DNA from: Trichomonas vaginalis G3
Lineage: Eukaryota; Parabasalia; Trichomonadida; Trichomonadidae
Assembly: GCF_026262505.1 (NCBI RefSeq)
Contig: NC_067207.1
Span: forward strand, 32,084,082-32,148,081
DNA: 64,000 nt
Reading direction: 5' to 3'
A program made the translations under genes and the position numbers. Shown here piece after piece: positions 37,401 to 48,624 of this stretch (within the stretch, counting starts at the first letter, position 1; every line of letters begins with the position of its first letter). A model generated the notes under the pieces. That model did no database searches. It was not told the origin of the DNA and saw nothing but the letters and a program-made list of their open reading frames with translations.

Positions 37401-38672
37401 CTTATCGGTAATAAGAAGGATATCGTTGAATAAGTTGATAAATCCCTTTCCCGAACTAGCTGCAATCGAAATAATTTTAACTTCGCATTGCATGAGGAGT
37501 TGGCGACGGGGGATAAGGATCTTGTACGAATTGCCGATCTCTTTTTGAAGCTGGTTCATCACATATGTCATTTTCATCATAAATGTGCTGGAATTGAACG
37601 AACCGTTGACAGTTGTGAGAGCTTCAAGGGTTGTAGGGAGTAAGTCTTTGTCTGGATGGAATCTTGGTGTTCTCTTGTCAAGATCGCGAAGTAAAAGAGT
37701 ATATTTCGGATATCTTTGGACAGGAGCGACGTAGAACTGAGCAAATGAACGGCCAGATTTATCTGGGCATTTGTCTTGTAATTCTTGGAAGGCTTTCGTC
37801 ATCGAACGTGATTTTAATTTATTTAATATGTATGCGTCGTTTGCCTGGTAATTTGAGACGAAAGCAGATGATACTTTGAAGTAAGGAACGAAGTTGAGGA
37901 ATGTTTCGCAGATTGTTTGCTTAAATGAAATCTTTTGCTGTTTCAACTGTTCTAAAAACATCTGGTGAGCTCCAATCATCGAAGAAACGTTCTTGAACAG
38001 TTCATTTCCAACTTCGTCATTGAAATATCCCGCTGACTTGATCTGGGGCTGCCAATAAGTCAACATCGTCTTCAATGTTTCGATGTAGAAAGCTTCTGAA
38101 TCGACAATTTGCTGGCAAAGGTTGATACGATGCTTTATTGGATGAATGGCAGACTTAGAAAGGTTGCAGGAGTAAAGATAACTATTTTTCGCCAAATGTT
38201 CAGGATTTGTCTTGATTATTGTCTTCTCATCTAATTGTGTGCCATTTTCTGAGATTGTCTGTTGACTGCAATCGTAGCCAAAGAGTTGAGAGCATTTTCC
38301 TAATAATGAACGAGCTGTTAATGATTCAGCCTCCGCTTTCGTTAAATCGATTACCATGTTTGGAAATTCAACATCGGACTGCGTTTTAATTTCTACTGGA
38401 ATTGAGATGTATGTTTGTTCATTTGGACCAAGTTCTCTTAGATGATAAGGAGCAGGGGGATATCTTTGTGGCCTGATAGTTAGTCGTAAGTTTTTTTCGA
38501 TTTCGAAGAGTTTATCCGTAGGCTTGAGTAAAATTCTAAATTTAGGTGTGCATAAGAGGATTTTATTCGCATCTAATTTATAATTTTCTGCTACTTCAGC
38601 TACGGTAAGCTCATCCTTGTCTATATCCATGACTATATTAGGAAGAGGGCCTTTCACAATATTCAAAAACAT
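34413..38672 (-). CDS. RhoGEF (DH-PH)-Kelch-coiled-coil protein (1,419 aa)
   Basis: Domains in order: an N-terminal region (1-170) with ubiquitin-like beta segments; a DH domain (about 183-380) starting INLCQQIVDSEAFYIETL and with the signature APVQRYPKYTLLLRDL at 316-331; a PH-like domain (about 390-480); six Kelch repeats (about 495-780) such as RALYFGGRNG, KLIIFGGMTP and GEILIFGGRES; a Lys/Glu-rich coiled coil (about 805-1,215) of KEEAERKQKEEQER-type repeats; and a C-terminal globular part (about 1,260-1,419). DH-PH modules activate Rho GTPases, so the protein likely links actin control to a scaffold. It is unbroken, and the minus-strand coil gives long spurious Ser/Phe-rich frames opposite. 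Confidence 0.9.
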   Translation of the reverse strand: MFLNIVKGPLPNIVMDIDKDELTVAEVAENYKLDANKILLCTPKFRILLKPTDKLFEIEKNLRLTIRPQRYPPAPYHLRELGPNEQTYISIPVEIKTQSDVEFPNMVIDLTKAEAESLTARSLLGKCSQLFGYDCSQQTISENGTQLDEKTIIKTNPEHLAKNSYLYSCNLSKSAIHPIKHRINLCQQIVDSEAFYIETLKTMLTYWQPQIKSAGYFNDEVGNELFKNVSSMIGAHQMFLEQLKQQKISFKQTICETFLNFVPYFKVSSAFVSNYQANDAYILNKLKSRSMTKAFQELQDKCPDKSGRSFAQFYVAPVQRYPKYTLLLRDLDKRTPRFHPDKDLLPTTLEALTTVNGSFNSSTFMMKMTYVMNQLQKEIGNSYKILIPRRQLLMQCEVKIISIAASSGKGFINLFNDILLITDKHKKNQEVLLFQNLENLHFRQQGDALVIIGTSEIHITFKDSEESASFYEKLLQQINVCFSNIDCKEPFATWRLGTDSPVQVWLHAGCIVNGRALYFGGRNGNLMLSTNFLKFNIDTNHWTIEENCPVPPRFGHTFVACGECAYVCCGKLLSAMASDIWKFDQITGVWSKVKDELPEHARFGHSCVSWGSKLIIFGGMTPGQQISNSLFIFETDTNRFYECLTENPPPGRFMHSAFINDQEQMVIMYGNSKKRLANEIDILDLKTMKWFYIPISVDREFSGMNFSVFKHGRFAYFIGGTSGTNTVPLHALDLKTYKIVEMKEYGNPPRAVVNSACVLYQGEILIFGGRESPLGGSVLNTLCYLNVAAGEKDLPVTNYQLQERKVEFTEEELKRREELRKEQKQREEEDNRNKSSEVDEKKKQMEEEERKKKEKRKKKEERKKKEERKKKEEEEKKQKEEQERLAKEEAERKQKEEQERLAKEEAERKQKEEEERKQKEEEERKQKEEEERKLKEEQERKAAEEKKAKEEAERKAKEEQERKAEEERKKKEEEERLERERKEREEQEKKAKEEAERIAKLEAEKKAEEERKAKEEEERKAKEEEERKKKEEQERLAKEKEEAERKAAEEKKAKEEQERKEKEEAERKQREEQERLAKEEAEKKALEEKKAKEEQERKQKEEAERKAKEEAEKLAKLEAEKKAKEEQEKKAKEEAERKQKEEAERKQKEEAEKKALEEKKKAAEEKKKKEEEERKKKEEEEKKNSEKEGPVSQGKVLESRQSKQKQNELHLQKQRSQDVFQYSQKQTLEEFIELQNKKQSRKITFVNMEGVNQFVFLSGIESPQINPQTISKEISLEDLGDQYIENSFYNLISVDPQYLTVSSKVITSRKARRLWQTMVSVRTLEKDIEELNKLQNVEVPKGTKFFAKVLQQGKLARVVKFTVGDDVESIKKSVENEVKFSKISLMKKGEIVELSAENLHDAIKCAVGVQRSDIKLQIE

Positions 38673-40237
38673 TTATATAAAATAAAATAAAAAAATTTCT
38701 CTCACTCGAGAAAAAAAAGCAGAAAAAAAAAAGATCGTCAATTTTTTGATTTTTATAAAAGTTGAGCTTTATGATAACTATATTATATTCTTCAATTTCA
38801 GATTTATGTCTATTAAATTTTGTCCATTCTATCGTCCAGATTTTTGATGTAATCGACGTTTATTTTTCAGTACGTCATAGATCTCAAATTCTCTCAAATT
38901 TGAGAGAAATGTGGAAAAGTGATTAATCCGAGTTGTAAGGTATGAAACAATCATTTCTTATTCAAAAACATATATGTTTTATGTAATAGAATACTATTTA
39001 CAAAGCTAATACTTGCTCTCCTGATAAATAAAATTGTCAAATTTACCCTCAATTTTTAACTTTTGCAACTCCAAAAACCAGGTGTTTTTCCAGAACTACC
39101 ATCTAGGATGAGTCCTAGGAGCTATAATTCTAGGGTTAGATGATACCCACTTAGTACTTTTATTTGTATATGTTTTAGTGGAATTTGGTGAGGGGTCATG
39201 AAATTCGTATCTAATTTGCTATCATCTAAGCTGGTAAAAGTTAGAGAAAGCTATTTACTGGTTGTATATTACAAATATACCTTGTAATAGAAAATATAAG
39301 TGTTTGTGATTTAAATTCGCTCAATTAGCTCGAAAATTTGTTTTATATCCATGACAAACTAACACAATCCTATTTATGTGATTGCCAATCTGTTCCCAAA
39401 ATATATCAGCATGAATATATATATATTGATATTATTTGCAATTTCATCATTAAATAGTACCTTTTTTTCTATTTTTAATTTAGAAATAGTATATTTATAT
39501 GATAGCGACACAAGATTTTAATTAAAAAATATATGTTATCGATCATCACACTCAAATTGAATTTCAAAAATTTTAGAATTTTTCAATTTCAATATTGAAA
39601 ATATATTTCTTATATCATAGCGATTCATGTTATAATAATATGGAGAAAAATATTGTTTTAAATCTAAAATTTAAAATGAATGATTGGGCATTACATTAAT
39701 CCAATTTATTGTTTATTTGTTAATCTAGTGGAAACAATTAATATTTTGGAGAAACAAAAATTTGAAATTTGAAATTTTGAAAAAAATGCATGAATCGGTA
39801 ATTAAACATTGATTTATTAATTTATTAGCCATGCTTTTGATGTTGGTCTTATTCTTAAGCCGATTTAAAGAATTAATTTTTCCAAATCGTGTTTGACATT
39901 AACACATATAGATATATCAGGAAAAAAGGTATCACTTATCAAGTTATTGGTTTTTATGTATCTCCTAACTTTGCCTCGTTCTGAATACAATTCTAGTTAA
40001 CGAATTTTAAATAACTATATGAAGAATACATCATTTTGGTTTTATTATTATTAAAATGATATATATTAGCTATGTATATGCTTGTAAGAATATTATTCCG
40101 TGAATTGGAAACAGAAAAAATAAATTTAGACAGAAAATGCATATCTTTAAAAAATAATATGAAATTTAGCTTTGATATTATTATCCGATAAAATATGCAT
40201 GATAATTACTCCGCAAATAAAATTTAGGAAGCAAGTT
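38673..40237. other. Intergenic, AT-rich, no gene seen
   Basis: About 1.56 kb without a supported gene. A 25-base segment at 39,044-39,068 (taccctcaatttttaacttt start) recurs inverted at 43,758-43,782 with one mismatch. A palindrome ctaggatgagtcctag lies near 39,104. From about 40,238 the sequence becomes GC-richer. Confidence 0.45.
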
Positions 40238-40383
40238 GTGACGGTTTGGGCGGTTTTCAATGGCCCACAAGGAAGGAAGTATCGTTTTATCAGGCAACAA
40301 GAGGTCTTGAAATGAGTAAAGGACTGATCACCCTTGAAAGGTTCAAACTTGCTTGCGCGCCGCAGTCTTAAAAATGATATGTT

Positions 40384-40735
40384 TCACTTCTGGTCGAAAA
40401 TTTCAACCTCTATGACAGTTGTTGGATGAACAATTGTGTAGCGGGATGAAATCTGAGTGCGGCCTGGGGCTGCAGCATCAATCTTCCCGGCATCTTTACC
40501 GCAATCATCTCTTAGATTGCACACAAAGTTGCGAACGAGCAGCTTTCTATGCGGTAAAGATGCCGGTAAAAGAGAGCCGTAGTGATTCTCTGCTGCAGCG
40601 TCAATCTTCCCGGCATCTTTACCGCAATCATCTCTTAGATTGCACACAAAGTTGCGAACGAGCAGTTTTCTATGCGGTAAAGATGCCGGAAAGAGAGAGT
40701 CGATGTGAGGTTCTTTTTGAGGGCTCCTCGAATGA
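40384..40735. repeat. Duplicated 115-bp hairpin unit next to the foldback
   Basis: Two copies (about 40,480-40,585 and 40,595-40,695) share tcttcccggcatctttaccg and tctatgcggtaaagatgccg. In each copy these two segments are reverse complements separated by about 45 bases, so each copy can form a long hairpin. The flank 40,238-40,380 is GC-richer than the surroundings and may belong to the same element. No protein is supported. Confidence 0.75.
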
Positions 40736-40741
40736 GACACT

Positions 40742-42380
40742 GTTCCGCATTGATAACTTGAACGCGGAAGTTTGACCGACAAGAGTGTATTGTGCACTCC
40801 TGTCGGTCGCAGTGTCTCATTCTGGGAGACATTGCCTCTGCATGTCTCCCAGAATGGAACAATGTTCCGCATTGATAACTTGAACGCGGAAGTTTGACCG
40901 ACAAGAGTGTATTGTGCACTCCTGTCGGTCGCAGTGTCTCATTCTGGGAGACATTGCCTCTGCATGTCTCCCAGAATGAGACACTCTTCCGCATTCATAA
41001 CTTGAATGCGGAAGTTTGACCGACAAGAGTGCATTATCCAATCTTTTTTGTCATATACCTCAACCCACAAAGACAAAACCTTACATAAAATAGGTAAACT
41101 TTGGTTTTCACTTAATAATGTTTATTTTTAATTTTTTGTTCTTTATATAACTTTTTCTTCTACTAAACTATTTTACAGACTCTACTGAGCTATCCTCACA
41201 TATATACCTGTGACAATAACAATTATATATACTCCCTTCATATTCTGATCTCATGACATATTACAGCACAAACTATAATATATACAACATACCTCATAAA
41301 GTCTGATTTTACCCCTATCTAAGCGTTCAAAACCTATTTTCCTTAAAATTTCTCTTCAAGTTCACACTGAAACAACATCTTTTTTTGAAAATTACAATTT
41401 TTTCAAAAAAATGTATGAATTCAAAAAGTCATACTATATCTAGTCATTTACCCAACATTAATTTTGTATTTAGTTTTAAGATATTCATTTTATTATACGT
41501 CTTATTCAGAAAATTAAATATATTTGTGAGGGAAAACGGAGGAAATAATAAATATGTCAAGATCGAGGAATTGACAATTTTAAGGAAAATATTAAGTTGT
41601 GTATTTTGTGTTTATCTCATTGTGTGATGCATATTTTCACGATCTGACAGCAGAAATCGAATCAGTAGAGCCAGAAGAATCAGATTACGCGGGGAAAATA
41701 GGTTTTGAACGCTTAGATAGGGGTAAAATCAGACTTTATGAGGTATGTTGTATAATTATAGTTTGTGCTGTAATATGTCATGAGATCAGAATATGAAGGG
41801 AGTATATATGTTATTGTCACAGGTATATGTGAGGATAGCTCAGTAGAGTCTGTAAAATAGTTTAGTAGAAGAAAAAGTTATATAAAAGAACAAAAAATTA
41901 AAAATAACATTATTAAGTGAAAACCAAAGTTTACCTATTTTATGTAAGGTTTTGTCTTTGTGGGTTGAGGTATATGACAAAAAAGATTGGATAATGCACT
42001 CTTGTCGGTCAAACTTCCGCGTTCAAGTTATGAATGCGGAACATTGTTCATTCTGGGAGACATGCAGAGGCAATGTCTCCCAGAATGAGACACTGCGACC
42101 GACAGGAGTGCACAATACACTCTTGTCGGTCAAACTTCCGCGTTCAAGTTATCAATGCGGAACATTGTTCCATTCTGGGAGACATGCAGAGGCAATGTCT
42201 CCCAGAATGAGACACTGCGACCGACAGGAGTGCACAATACACTCTTGTCGGTCAAACTTCCGCGTTCAAGTTATCAATGCGGAACATTGTTCCATTCTGG
42301 GAGACATGCAGAGGCAATGTCTCCCAGAATGAGACACTGCGACCGACAGGAGTGCACAATACACTCTTGTCGGTCAAAGT
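40742..42380. mobile_element. Foldback element with arrays of 122-bp triple-hairpin units
   Basis: Left arm: units begin at 40,742, 40,864 and 40,986, an exact 122-bp period. Right arm: inverse units at 42,014, 42,135 and 42,257. Each unit holds three hairpins: ttccgcattgataac/gcggaa; gaccgacaagagtg/cactcctgtcggtc; and attctgggagacat/atgtctcccagaat. Inside the arrays a further inverted pair (about 41,030-41,342 and 41,694-41,998, from tcttttttgtcatatacctc) continues the palindrome, around a 350-bp centre (41,343-41,693). The architecture is that of foldback transposons. No transposase is seen, and the small open frames here arise from the repeat. Confidence 0.8.
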
Positions 42381-42469
42381 TTTGCAATCACATTCTGATT
42401 GGAGAAGATTGTCTCATTCTGGGAACATGCAGAGGCAATGTCTCCCGAAATGATACCGTCATACCAACA

Positions 42470-43946
42470 CCAATTTATTCCTTCTTTCCATTGTCATACA
42501 ATTCAATATTTTTATCAATCTTAATCAACTTTTTTTATTCTTCTTTAATTCAATTTATCTTTCTCCTAGAATATCTATTCCTTTAACAGACATAAAATCA
42601 CTAATCGAGCTTTTTCAATACTCAAAATTTCATATAAATCTTTGTTATTTTTTCTCTCATCGCTTATTTTATTAAATATACATATTTCCTCTCACATATC
42701 CCTCTTCATATATATTGGATCTCAACACTCATCTATTAGAACAATATATTTTCGCTTAATCTCATATTATTCATTAACAATCTTTCATCTTCTTATTTCT
42801 AGTTAACCTACCAATATATATATAGAATATATGCCCAATTACATATTCAGATACATTAAATTCAAGAAATTCTTCTAATATTATTCTCCTATTCATAATA
42901 AAATCATATTTAGTCTCACATCACAATTCTATCAGTTCTCCAATATCATATCATATTGGTAACATCACATATATCTCTTATAATATCACTTAAATTTGTA
43001 TTTTTTTATTAATTATATTTAATTAGTTCTACATTCTATTATTATAGAGGTTTGACAAACTCATCAATAGTTAAAATCAAAATCTATTCAGAACTTTGAA
43101 TCTAATGAAAATTACATTTCGATATCTTTTTGCAAGCTTAATTTTTTGTATTATCTTAAAATACATTTAGTAATGTTATGTACGTATTGAATTCAAATTA
43201 TAGCGCAGTAACATGCAACTCATCTTGAGATTCACATTTCATTTTCACAATTATTGCATATATACATCAATAACATATTGTACTCATATATCTACACGAC
43301 TCTAAACTCAATGACATCAAATAATGCTTGTAATATTTAAAATAATTTTTGCATTTTTGATTCTCAGCTTAACTTCTATAAATGTCACCAAAACATTTCA
43401 TTCCTACCAAGAAATATTATATTAGTAATTAAGCGTTTATTACCATTGTTACTCACATCATATTAATTCATTTTTGTAATTTTTTAAATAAATGACTGGA
43501 ATCATAAACCCTATGTACCCATATCAACATGTTAAAATTTCAAAGTCTGAAACTTAGTATACATTGAGTTTCATGAAATCAGATAATCTTGTAGATTTCT
43601 TAAATATTATATATTGCTGGCCAATAATGATGCAGCATGATTCTCCATCATATCAGCATTCTAAACATATCTTTATTTTGTCAATTGGCATAAATTAAGG
43701 GTGCTTTTCAGGCGATAAATGGTATTTTAGATACCTGGGCAGGGGGTCATGAAAAAATTGCAAAAGTCAAAAATTGAGGGTACTAAAAATTTGAATTCCT
43801 AAATTTTTGTTCCAATGTTACAGTGTCATGTATTGATCTTCGAACATCATGAGTTATTATAAGATGAACCTGATCCGCAGATACAACATATATAATATTT
43901 GATATCTTAATATATAGATTACCATTGAATTTTATCATATTAAATC
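42470..43946. other. Intergenic, G-poor plus strand, no gene seen
   Basis: About 1.5 kb of AT-rich DNA. From about 42,480 to 43,000 the plus strand has many C and very few G. No gene or clear repeat is recognised, apart from the 25-base inverse match to 39,044-39,068 at 43,758-43,782. Confidence 0.4.
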
Positions 43947-44423
43947 TTAAATTGGACTTGAAATAGCATATTTTTTGCCTTTGTATACTTCTAACGATTC
44001 ATCTATGATATGCTTTAATTGTTTCTGATTCAATTGCCTAATAAGCCTGCTTTTTAATTGATCTGATTTATTTTGATCATAAACTTGGCCTTCTGGAATA
44101 AAGAATAAGAAATATGGCTTTCCATCTTCTTCTTCCATTTGCTCTTCGTTTGGTAAAGCAAATACAATTATAGTTGGAAATCCAATTGGAATGCCTTCAG
44201 TATAACAAAACTGAACACTTGCATCTTGATCAACATAGAATGCTTGAATCTCATCATTGTTTTCAAGAGATTCCATTACTTCTTGTAATGCATAAAAAGT
44301 GTATCTGCATGGCGGAGACCAAATAGTTCCAAGAAGAATAATACTTACATGCTTCGTTCCTGTTTGTATTTGTCTGATAGCATCATCTATACTAGTAAAT
44401 TGTGGAATAGGAGGATTAATCAT
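43947..44423 (-). CDS. Thioredoxin-fold protein with single active-site Cys (158 aa)
   Basis: The N-terminal 115 residues follow the thioredoxin plan: a strand VSIILLGTIW, then WSPPC at 35-39 where CGPC is usual, a helix RYTFYALQEVMESLEN, a strand IQAFYVDQDAS with Asp, and a cis-proline position in GFPTIIVF. The first redox Cys is replaced by Ser, so a normal dithiol reaction is not expected. It may act as a monothiol or binding form. The C-terminal 45 residues are a charged helix. The start is the first ATG after an A/T-rich leader. Confidence 0.7.
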   Translation of the reverse strand: MINPPIPQFTSIDDAIRQIQTGTKHVSIILLGTIWSPPCRYTFYALQEVMESLENNDEIQAFYVDQDASVQFCYTEGIPIGFPTIIVFALPNEEQMEEEDGKPYFLFFIPEGQVYDQNKSDQLKSRLIRQLNQKQLKHIIDESLEVYKGKKYAISSPI

Positions 44424-45436
44424 TTTTTTGAAATAAAAAAATCAATTATTATTGTTTAATCTTTATTACGTATTTCATTCAATTTTTGTAAAAATTGAAA
44501 GCTTAATACGGAATTAATTATAAAATATATGTTTTTCAATATGTCAAATGATCAAAAACATCTGTTTCTACTCCATTTTGAATGAGAACTTCCTCAGCTA
44601 ATTTCATGCTATAATTTATTGCAATGTTAAGAGGAGTTTTTCCTTTATCATCTTTGATATTTATTTCTGCTCCAGAATCAATAAGAAGCTGTATTATTTT
44701 TGGATCATTTTTAATGGCAGCATAATGAAGAGGTGTTTTATAATTTTCATTCTTTGCATTTACATTTGCATTATGTTCCAAGAGATATTTTGCAATTTCA
44801 TAGCTGTGATTTTTTGCTGCGAAATGCAGAAGTGTATTCATCATTGTATCAGTTGAATTAACACCAGCTCCATTTGCAATAATCTCTTCAATTAACTTCA
44901 GATCGTTCAAATAAATAGCACTATGGAGTGGAGTATATCCATTTTTATCCTTTTCATTTATATTAGCTCCATGAGAGACAAGCGTTTTGATGCCATCATA
45001 AAATTGTACTTTAACTGCAATATGTAGAGGAGTTTCGATATGACAATTTCGAGAATTTGGATCAGATCCATGATTCAAAAGAAACTCTAATAATTCTGAC
45101 TTAACTTGTATTGCATAATGAAGTGGTGTTTGTCCATCTGAGGTTGCTATATTAATATTTGCTCCATTTTCAACTAAAAATATAACAGTTTCTGAGTTAC
45201 TGTACCATATAGCCAAATGAAGAGGTGTTTCTCCAAATTGATTTGTAGCATTAATATCCAAACCATAACACATCAATAATTTAATAACTTCAACTTTATT
45301 TCCCCTTGCTGCAGCATGCATATAACTCTCTTTTACAGGTGACAAAAAATGAATATAGGCTCCTTTATCAATAAGATATTTCACGATTTCTGTGTAGCCA
45401 TAATGACATGCATATTCTAATGAGTTTTGACCAAAA

Positions 45437-47675
45437 TAGGGTTGTACAAACTGGCACGCCTGCTGGCACACCTTTTTTGGTCAGCTGGCACGATTTTTTT
45501 AAAAAACACATTAAAAAAGTCACTTTTTGCCCCATCTAATGAGATTTTTTTTACAATTTTTTTCCCCTTAGTTTTCAATTTAGATATGATTTTAAGCTCT
45601 CCAAATTGAAGTTTACCTGATGTTTCTTAGTTTTTATGATAATAAAATGTTGCAAAGTTGAGTTTGGATTCAATAAATTTAAGAAAATTTTATTTTACAA
45701 TGAAATTATAAGAAAGGATGTTTTTATCCTATGTCAAAGAGAATACATTTGTAGATCCCGACTTTTGACATGGTTGAAAATTCAAAAAAAAATTCAAAAT
45801 TTAAAAAAAAATTAAAAAATATAAATTTCATGTTAAAAAATGATTTTTGAAATTTTTTTGGAAAAATAGAATGTCATATTTTTATGTTTTATTGCTATTT
45901 TTTACGAAATCAATAAAATATTTGTTAATTTGGCTGAGATTATAAATAAAATCTTTCTAAATCTTGCAATTGATTGCTAAAATCTGTTTTATGTATTAAT
46001 TGGCATTGAGATTCGTTATAAAAGAATGCGAATTATTTTGTATGAGTAAACGTATTTTGTAAAATTTCAAATTCTCTTCTCTTATTACTTACCTTAGATC
46101 TCTCGGCTTTTAGCTCTCAGATTTCGCTCATAGAACTCAGGTTTTAGTTATGTACTCATAGATGTATCATTACTGCCCGCAGATCTCTCATTACTACCTT
46201 ACTAACCAGATCTTAACTCTCCGACTTTACTAACCAGATCTTAACTCTCATTACTACCTTACTAACCAGATCTTAACTCTCATTACTAACCAGATCTTAA
46301 CTCTCATTACTACCTTACTAACCAGATCTTAACTCTCATTACTACCTTACTAACCAGATCTTAACTCTCATTACTACCTTACTAACCAGATCTTAACTCT
46401 CATTACTACCTTACTAACCAGATCTTAACTCTCATTACTACCTTACTAACCAGATCTTAACTCTCATTACTACCTTACTAACAGATCTTAACTCTCATTA
46501 CTACCTTACTAACCAGATCTTAACTCTCATTACTACCTTACTAACCAGATCTTAACTCTCATTACTACCTTACTAACCAGATCTTAACTCTCATTACTAC
46601 CTTACTAACCAGATCTTAACTCTCATTACTACCTTACTAACCAGATCTTAACTCTCATTACTACCTTACTAACAGATCTTAACTCTCATTACTACCTTAC
46701 TAACCAGATCTTAACTCTCATTACTACCTTACTAACCAGATCTTAACTCTCATTACTACCTTACTCAACAGATCTTAACTCTCATTACTACCTTACTAAC
46801 CAGATCTTAACTCTCATTACTACCTTACTAACCAGATCTTAACTCTCATTACTACCTTACTAACCAGATCTTAACTCTCATTACTACCTTACTATCAGAT
46901 CTTAACTCTCATTACTACCTTACTCATCAGATATCTAATTATTTACATATGATTTCTCACATCTCACTCAAGTCTCATTACTTACCCTATCTTTTTAACC
47001 TTTTCTGATAATTACTGAAATAACTAAATCCTTTTTTTAGTTTAATTCTGATATTAAATTTTTAAAATCTCTTTAATTTTTTGAACTACGCCTTTAATTT
47101 GTAATTGCCGATTTCACAGATTTGAACCATTTAATAAAATAACATTATTCAACTTAATCATATCAAACATGGTAGTTTGATTTTCAGATCTACATTTTAA
47201 AAACCTCTTTATTATCTTGAGTTATACTTTTATTATATAATACCTGAGTTCATAACTGAAAACTCTTAATTAGAGTACAATATTCAACTTAATCATAACA
47301 AGATTTGTTGAATTTCAAATTTGATTTATATCTTCCATCACTTAAAACTCTCACAGCTTACAATATAAGCTAAAAAGTATATTTTCATAGTAATAAAATT
47401 AATTATTAAATTTTTTACTTTTTCCTTTCCAAAACTAGAAAAAAAGGAAGGGAAAAGGGAAAAGAAGAAAGAAAGAGAAAAGAAAAAAAGAAGAAAAAAT
47501 AATGAGCATATTATATAATTGTGGTCATAGGCCGAGTGGCGTGGAAAGGATGTCGCCCTTCGGGCTCCACCCTTTCCACGCCACGAGGCCCGATTTTTGG
47601 CCACTTTTTTGATTTTGGCCGCGTGCCAGCTCCTGGCAGGCGTCCCGCAAAATTGTGCCAGTTTGTACAACCCTA
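45437..47675. mobile_element. hAT-like non-autonomous element inserted in the ankyrin gene (2,239 bp)
   Basis: The ends are perfect inverted repeats of 21 bp starting tagggttgtacaaactggca. They are flanked by an exact 8-bp target duplication gaccaaaa (45,429-45,436 and 47,676-47,683). TAGGG-type ends plus an 8-bp duplication are hallmarks of the hAT superfamily. Subterminal ctggcac motifs occur three times at the left end and twice at the right. Inside are a 30-bp tandem array and a long GC-rich hairpin at about 47,535-47,585 (gtggcgtggaaagg with cctttccacgccac). No transposase frame is present, so it would depend on an enzyme made elsewhere. Confidence 0.88.
46190..46935. repeat. 30-bp tandem repeat array within the hAT-like element
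   Basis: About 24 copies of a 30-bp unit containing ttactaaccagatcttaa, with ctcattactacc between. A few copies are one base shorter (aacagatctt). The array has no coding potential, since stops occur in every frame or the frame is low complexity. Confidence 0.9.
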
Positions 47676-48624
47676 GACCAAAATATGTTGTTTGATTCAC
47701 ATTGGCTCCGAGACTTATAAGCTTTTTAACTACTTCAAATTCATTTGCAGAAACAGCATTAAGTAAAGTAAACTGAGTTCTATTTCTATATTCTATGTCT
47801 GCACCATTGTTGATTAGAATTTCACAAAGATAAGGTATTAAAAAATATGGTGACTCTAATAGGACTTTGTTTATATCTACATTCTCACAAATTATGATCA
47901 GAAAAGCCTCTAAGTTATTGTAATTTTTTGCATCTTCCATTCGAATTTTTAAGTTAAAATTATTCATTAAATATATGATGAAATCTGTGTTATGCGACAT
48001 AATTGCGTATTGCATTGTTGATGGCGATGGAGTTTCATATGCCATGTATTCTTTAATTATATTTGAATTTGCTCCAATCAATGCGTATTCTAATTCATCT
48101 TTTATTTGAAATTTTAATTCCGATCTAATGAATTTAAAACACTTTTCTGAGCCGCATAGTGCAGAAAATGATAGAATGTTATATGAGTTAATATTATGAA
48201 ATCCTTCCATTTCTAGTTTTATGTCACAATCCCCATTAACTAGTCTTCTAAATTCTTCTCAATCATCATTAATAATTGCCTTAAAAATTGGATTAAAATC
48301 TTCAATCGTTTGTTTAAAATCTTCTAATCGACTAATATAAAAATTGTCAATTGGATAATCTTTTGCTATTAATTTTAATATGTATAAAAACGAATCAATA
48401 TTCCGACAATGTAGATGTGCTTCCACTGCAATAAGATTAGTTATTGCGGAAATCCTGATTTTATACTTTTCTATTAAAACTTCCTTGATGTTAGTATAAA
48501 TTTTGCTTAATTCGCATTCATCAGCTGTACACAACTTATAAATTGAGTCGAAAGTATCGATATAGTCTGTAAAAGTATTGCGTAACTCATGAAAAGATAA
48601 AGATGACCTCTCCATGTCAGACAC

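Larger units (their letters stand above)
44536..48624 (-). pseudogene. DUF3447-like ankyrin gene, broken by an in-frame TGA and a transposon
   Basis: The gene begins at the ATG ending at 48,624 (MSDMERSSLSFHELRNTFTD), whose N-terminal region matches the ankyrin gene at 27,519-28,727 in layout. A lone TGA (48,259-48,261) interrupts the frame, which then stays open to 47,684. There a 2,239-bp hAT-like element is inserted, and beyond it, at 45,428, the same frame resumes and runs to 44,536 through about eight ankyrin repeats (for example NATNQFGETPLHLAIWYSNS and NAKNENYKTPLHYAAIKNDP). Without the insert and its duplicated 8 bases the two parts join in frame. The gene is unlikely to make a full protein. 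Confidence 0.88.

Noticed and set aside
40384-42586. Several frames up to 162 codons in the foldback region
   Set aside because: Repeated peptides mirror the 122-bp DNA unit on both strands; no start context or domain.
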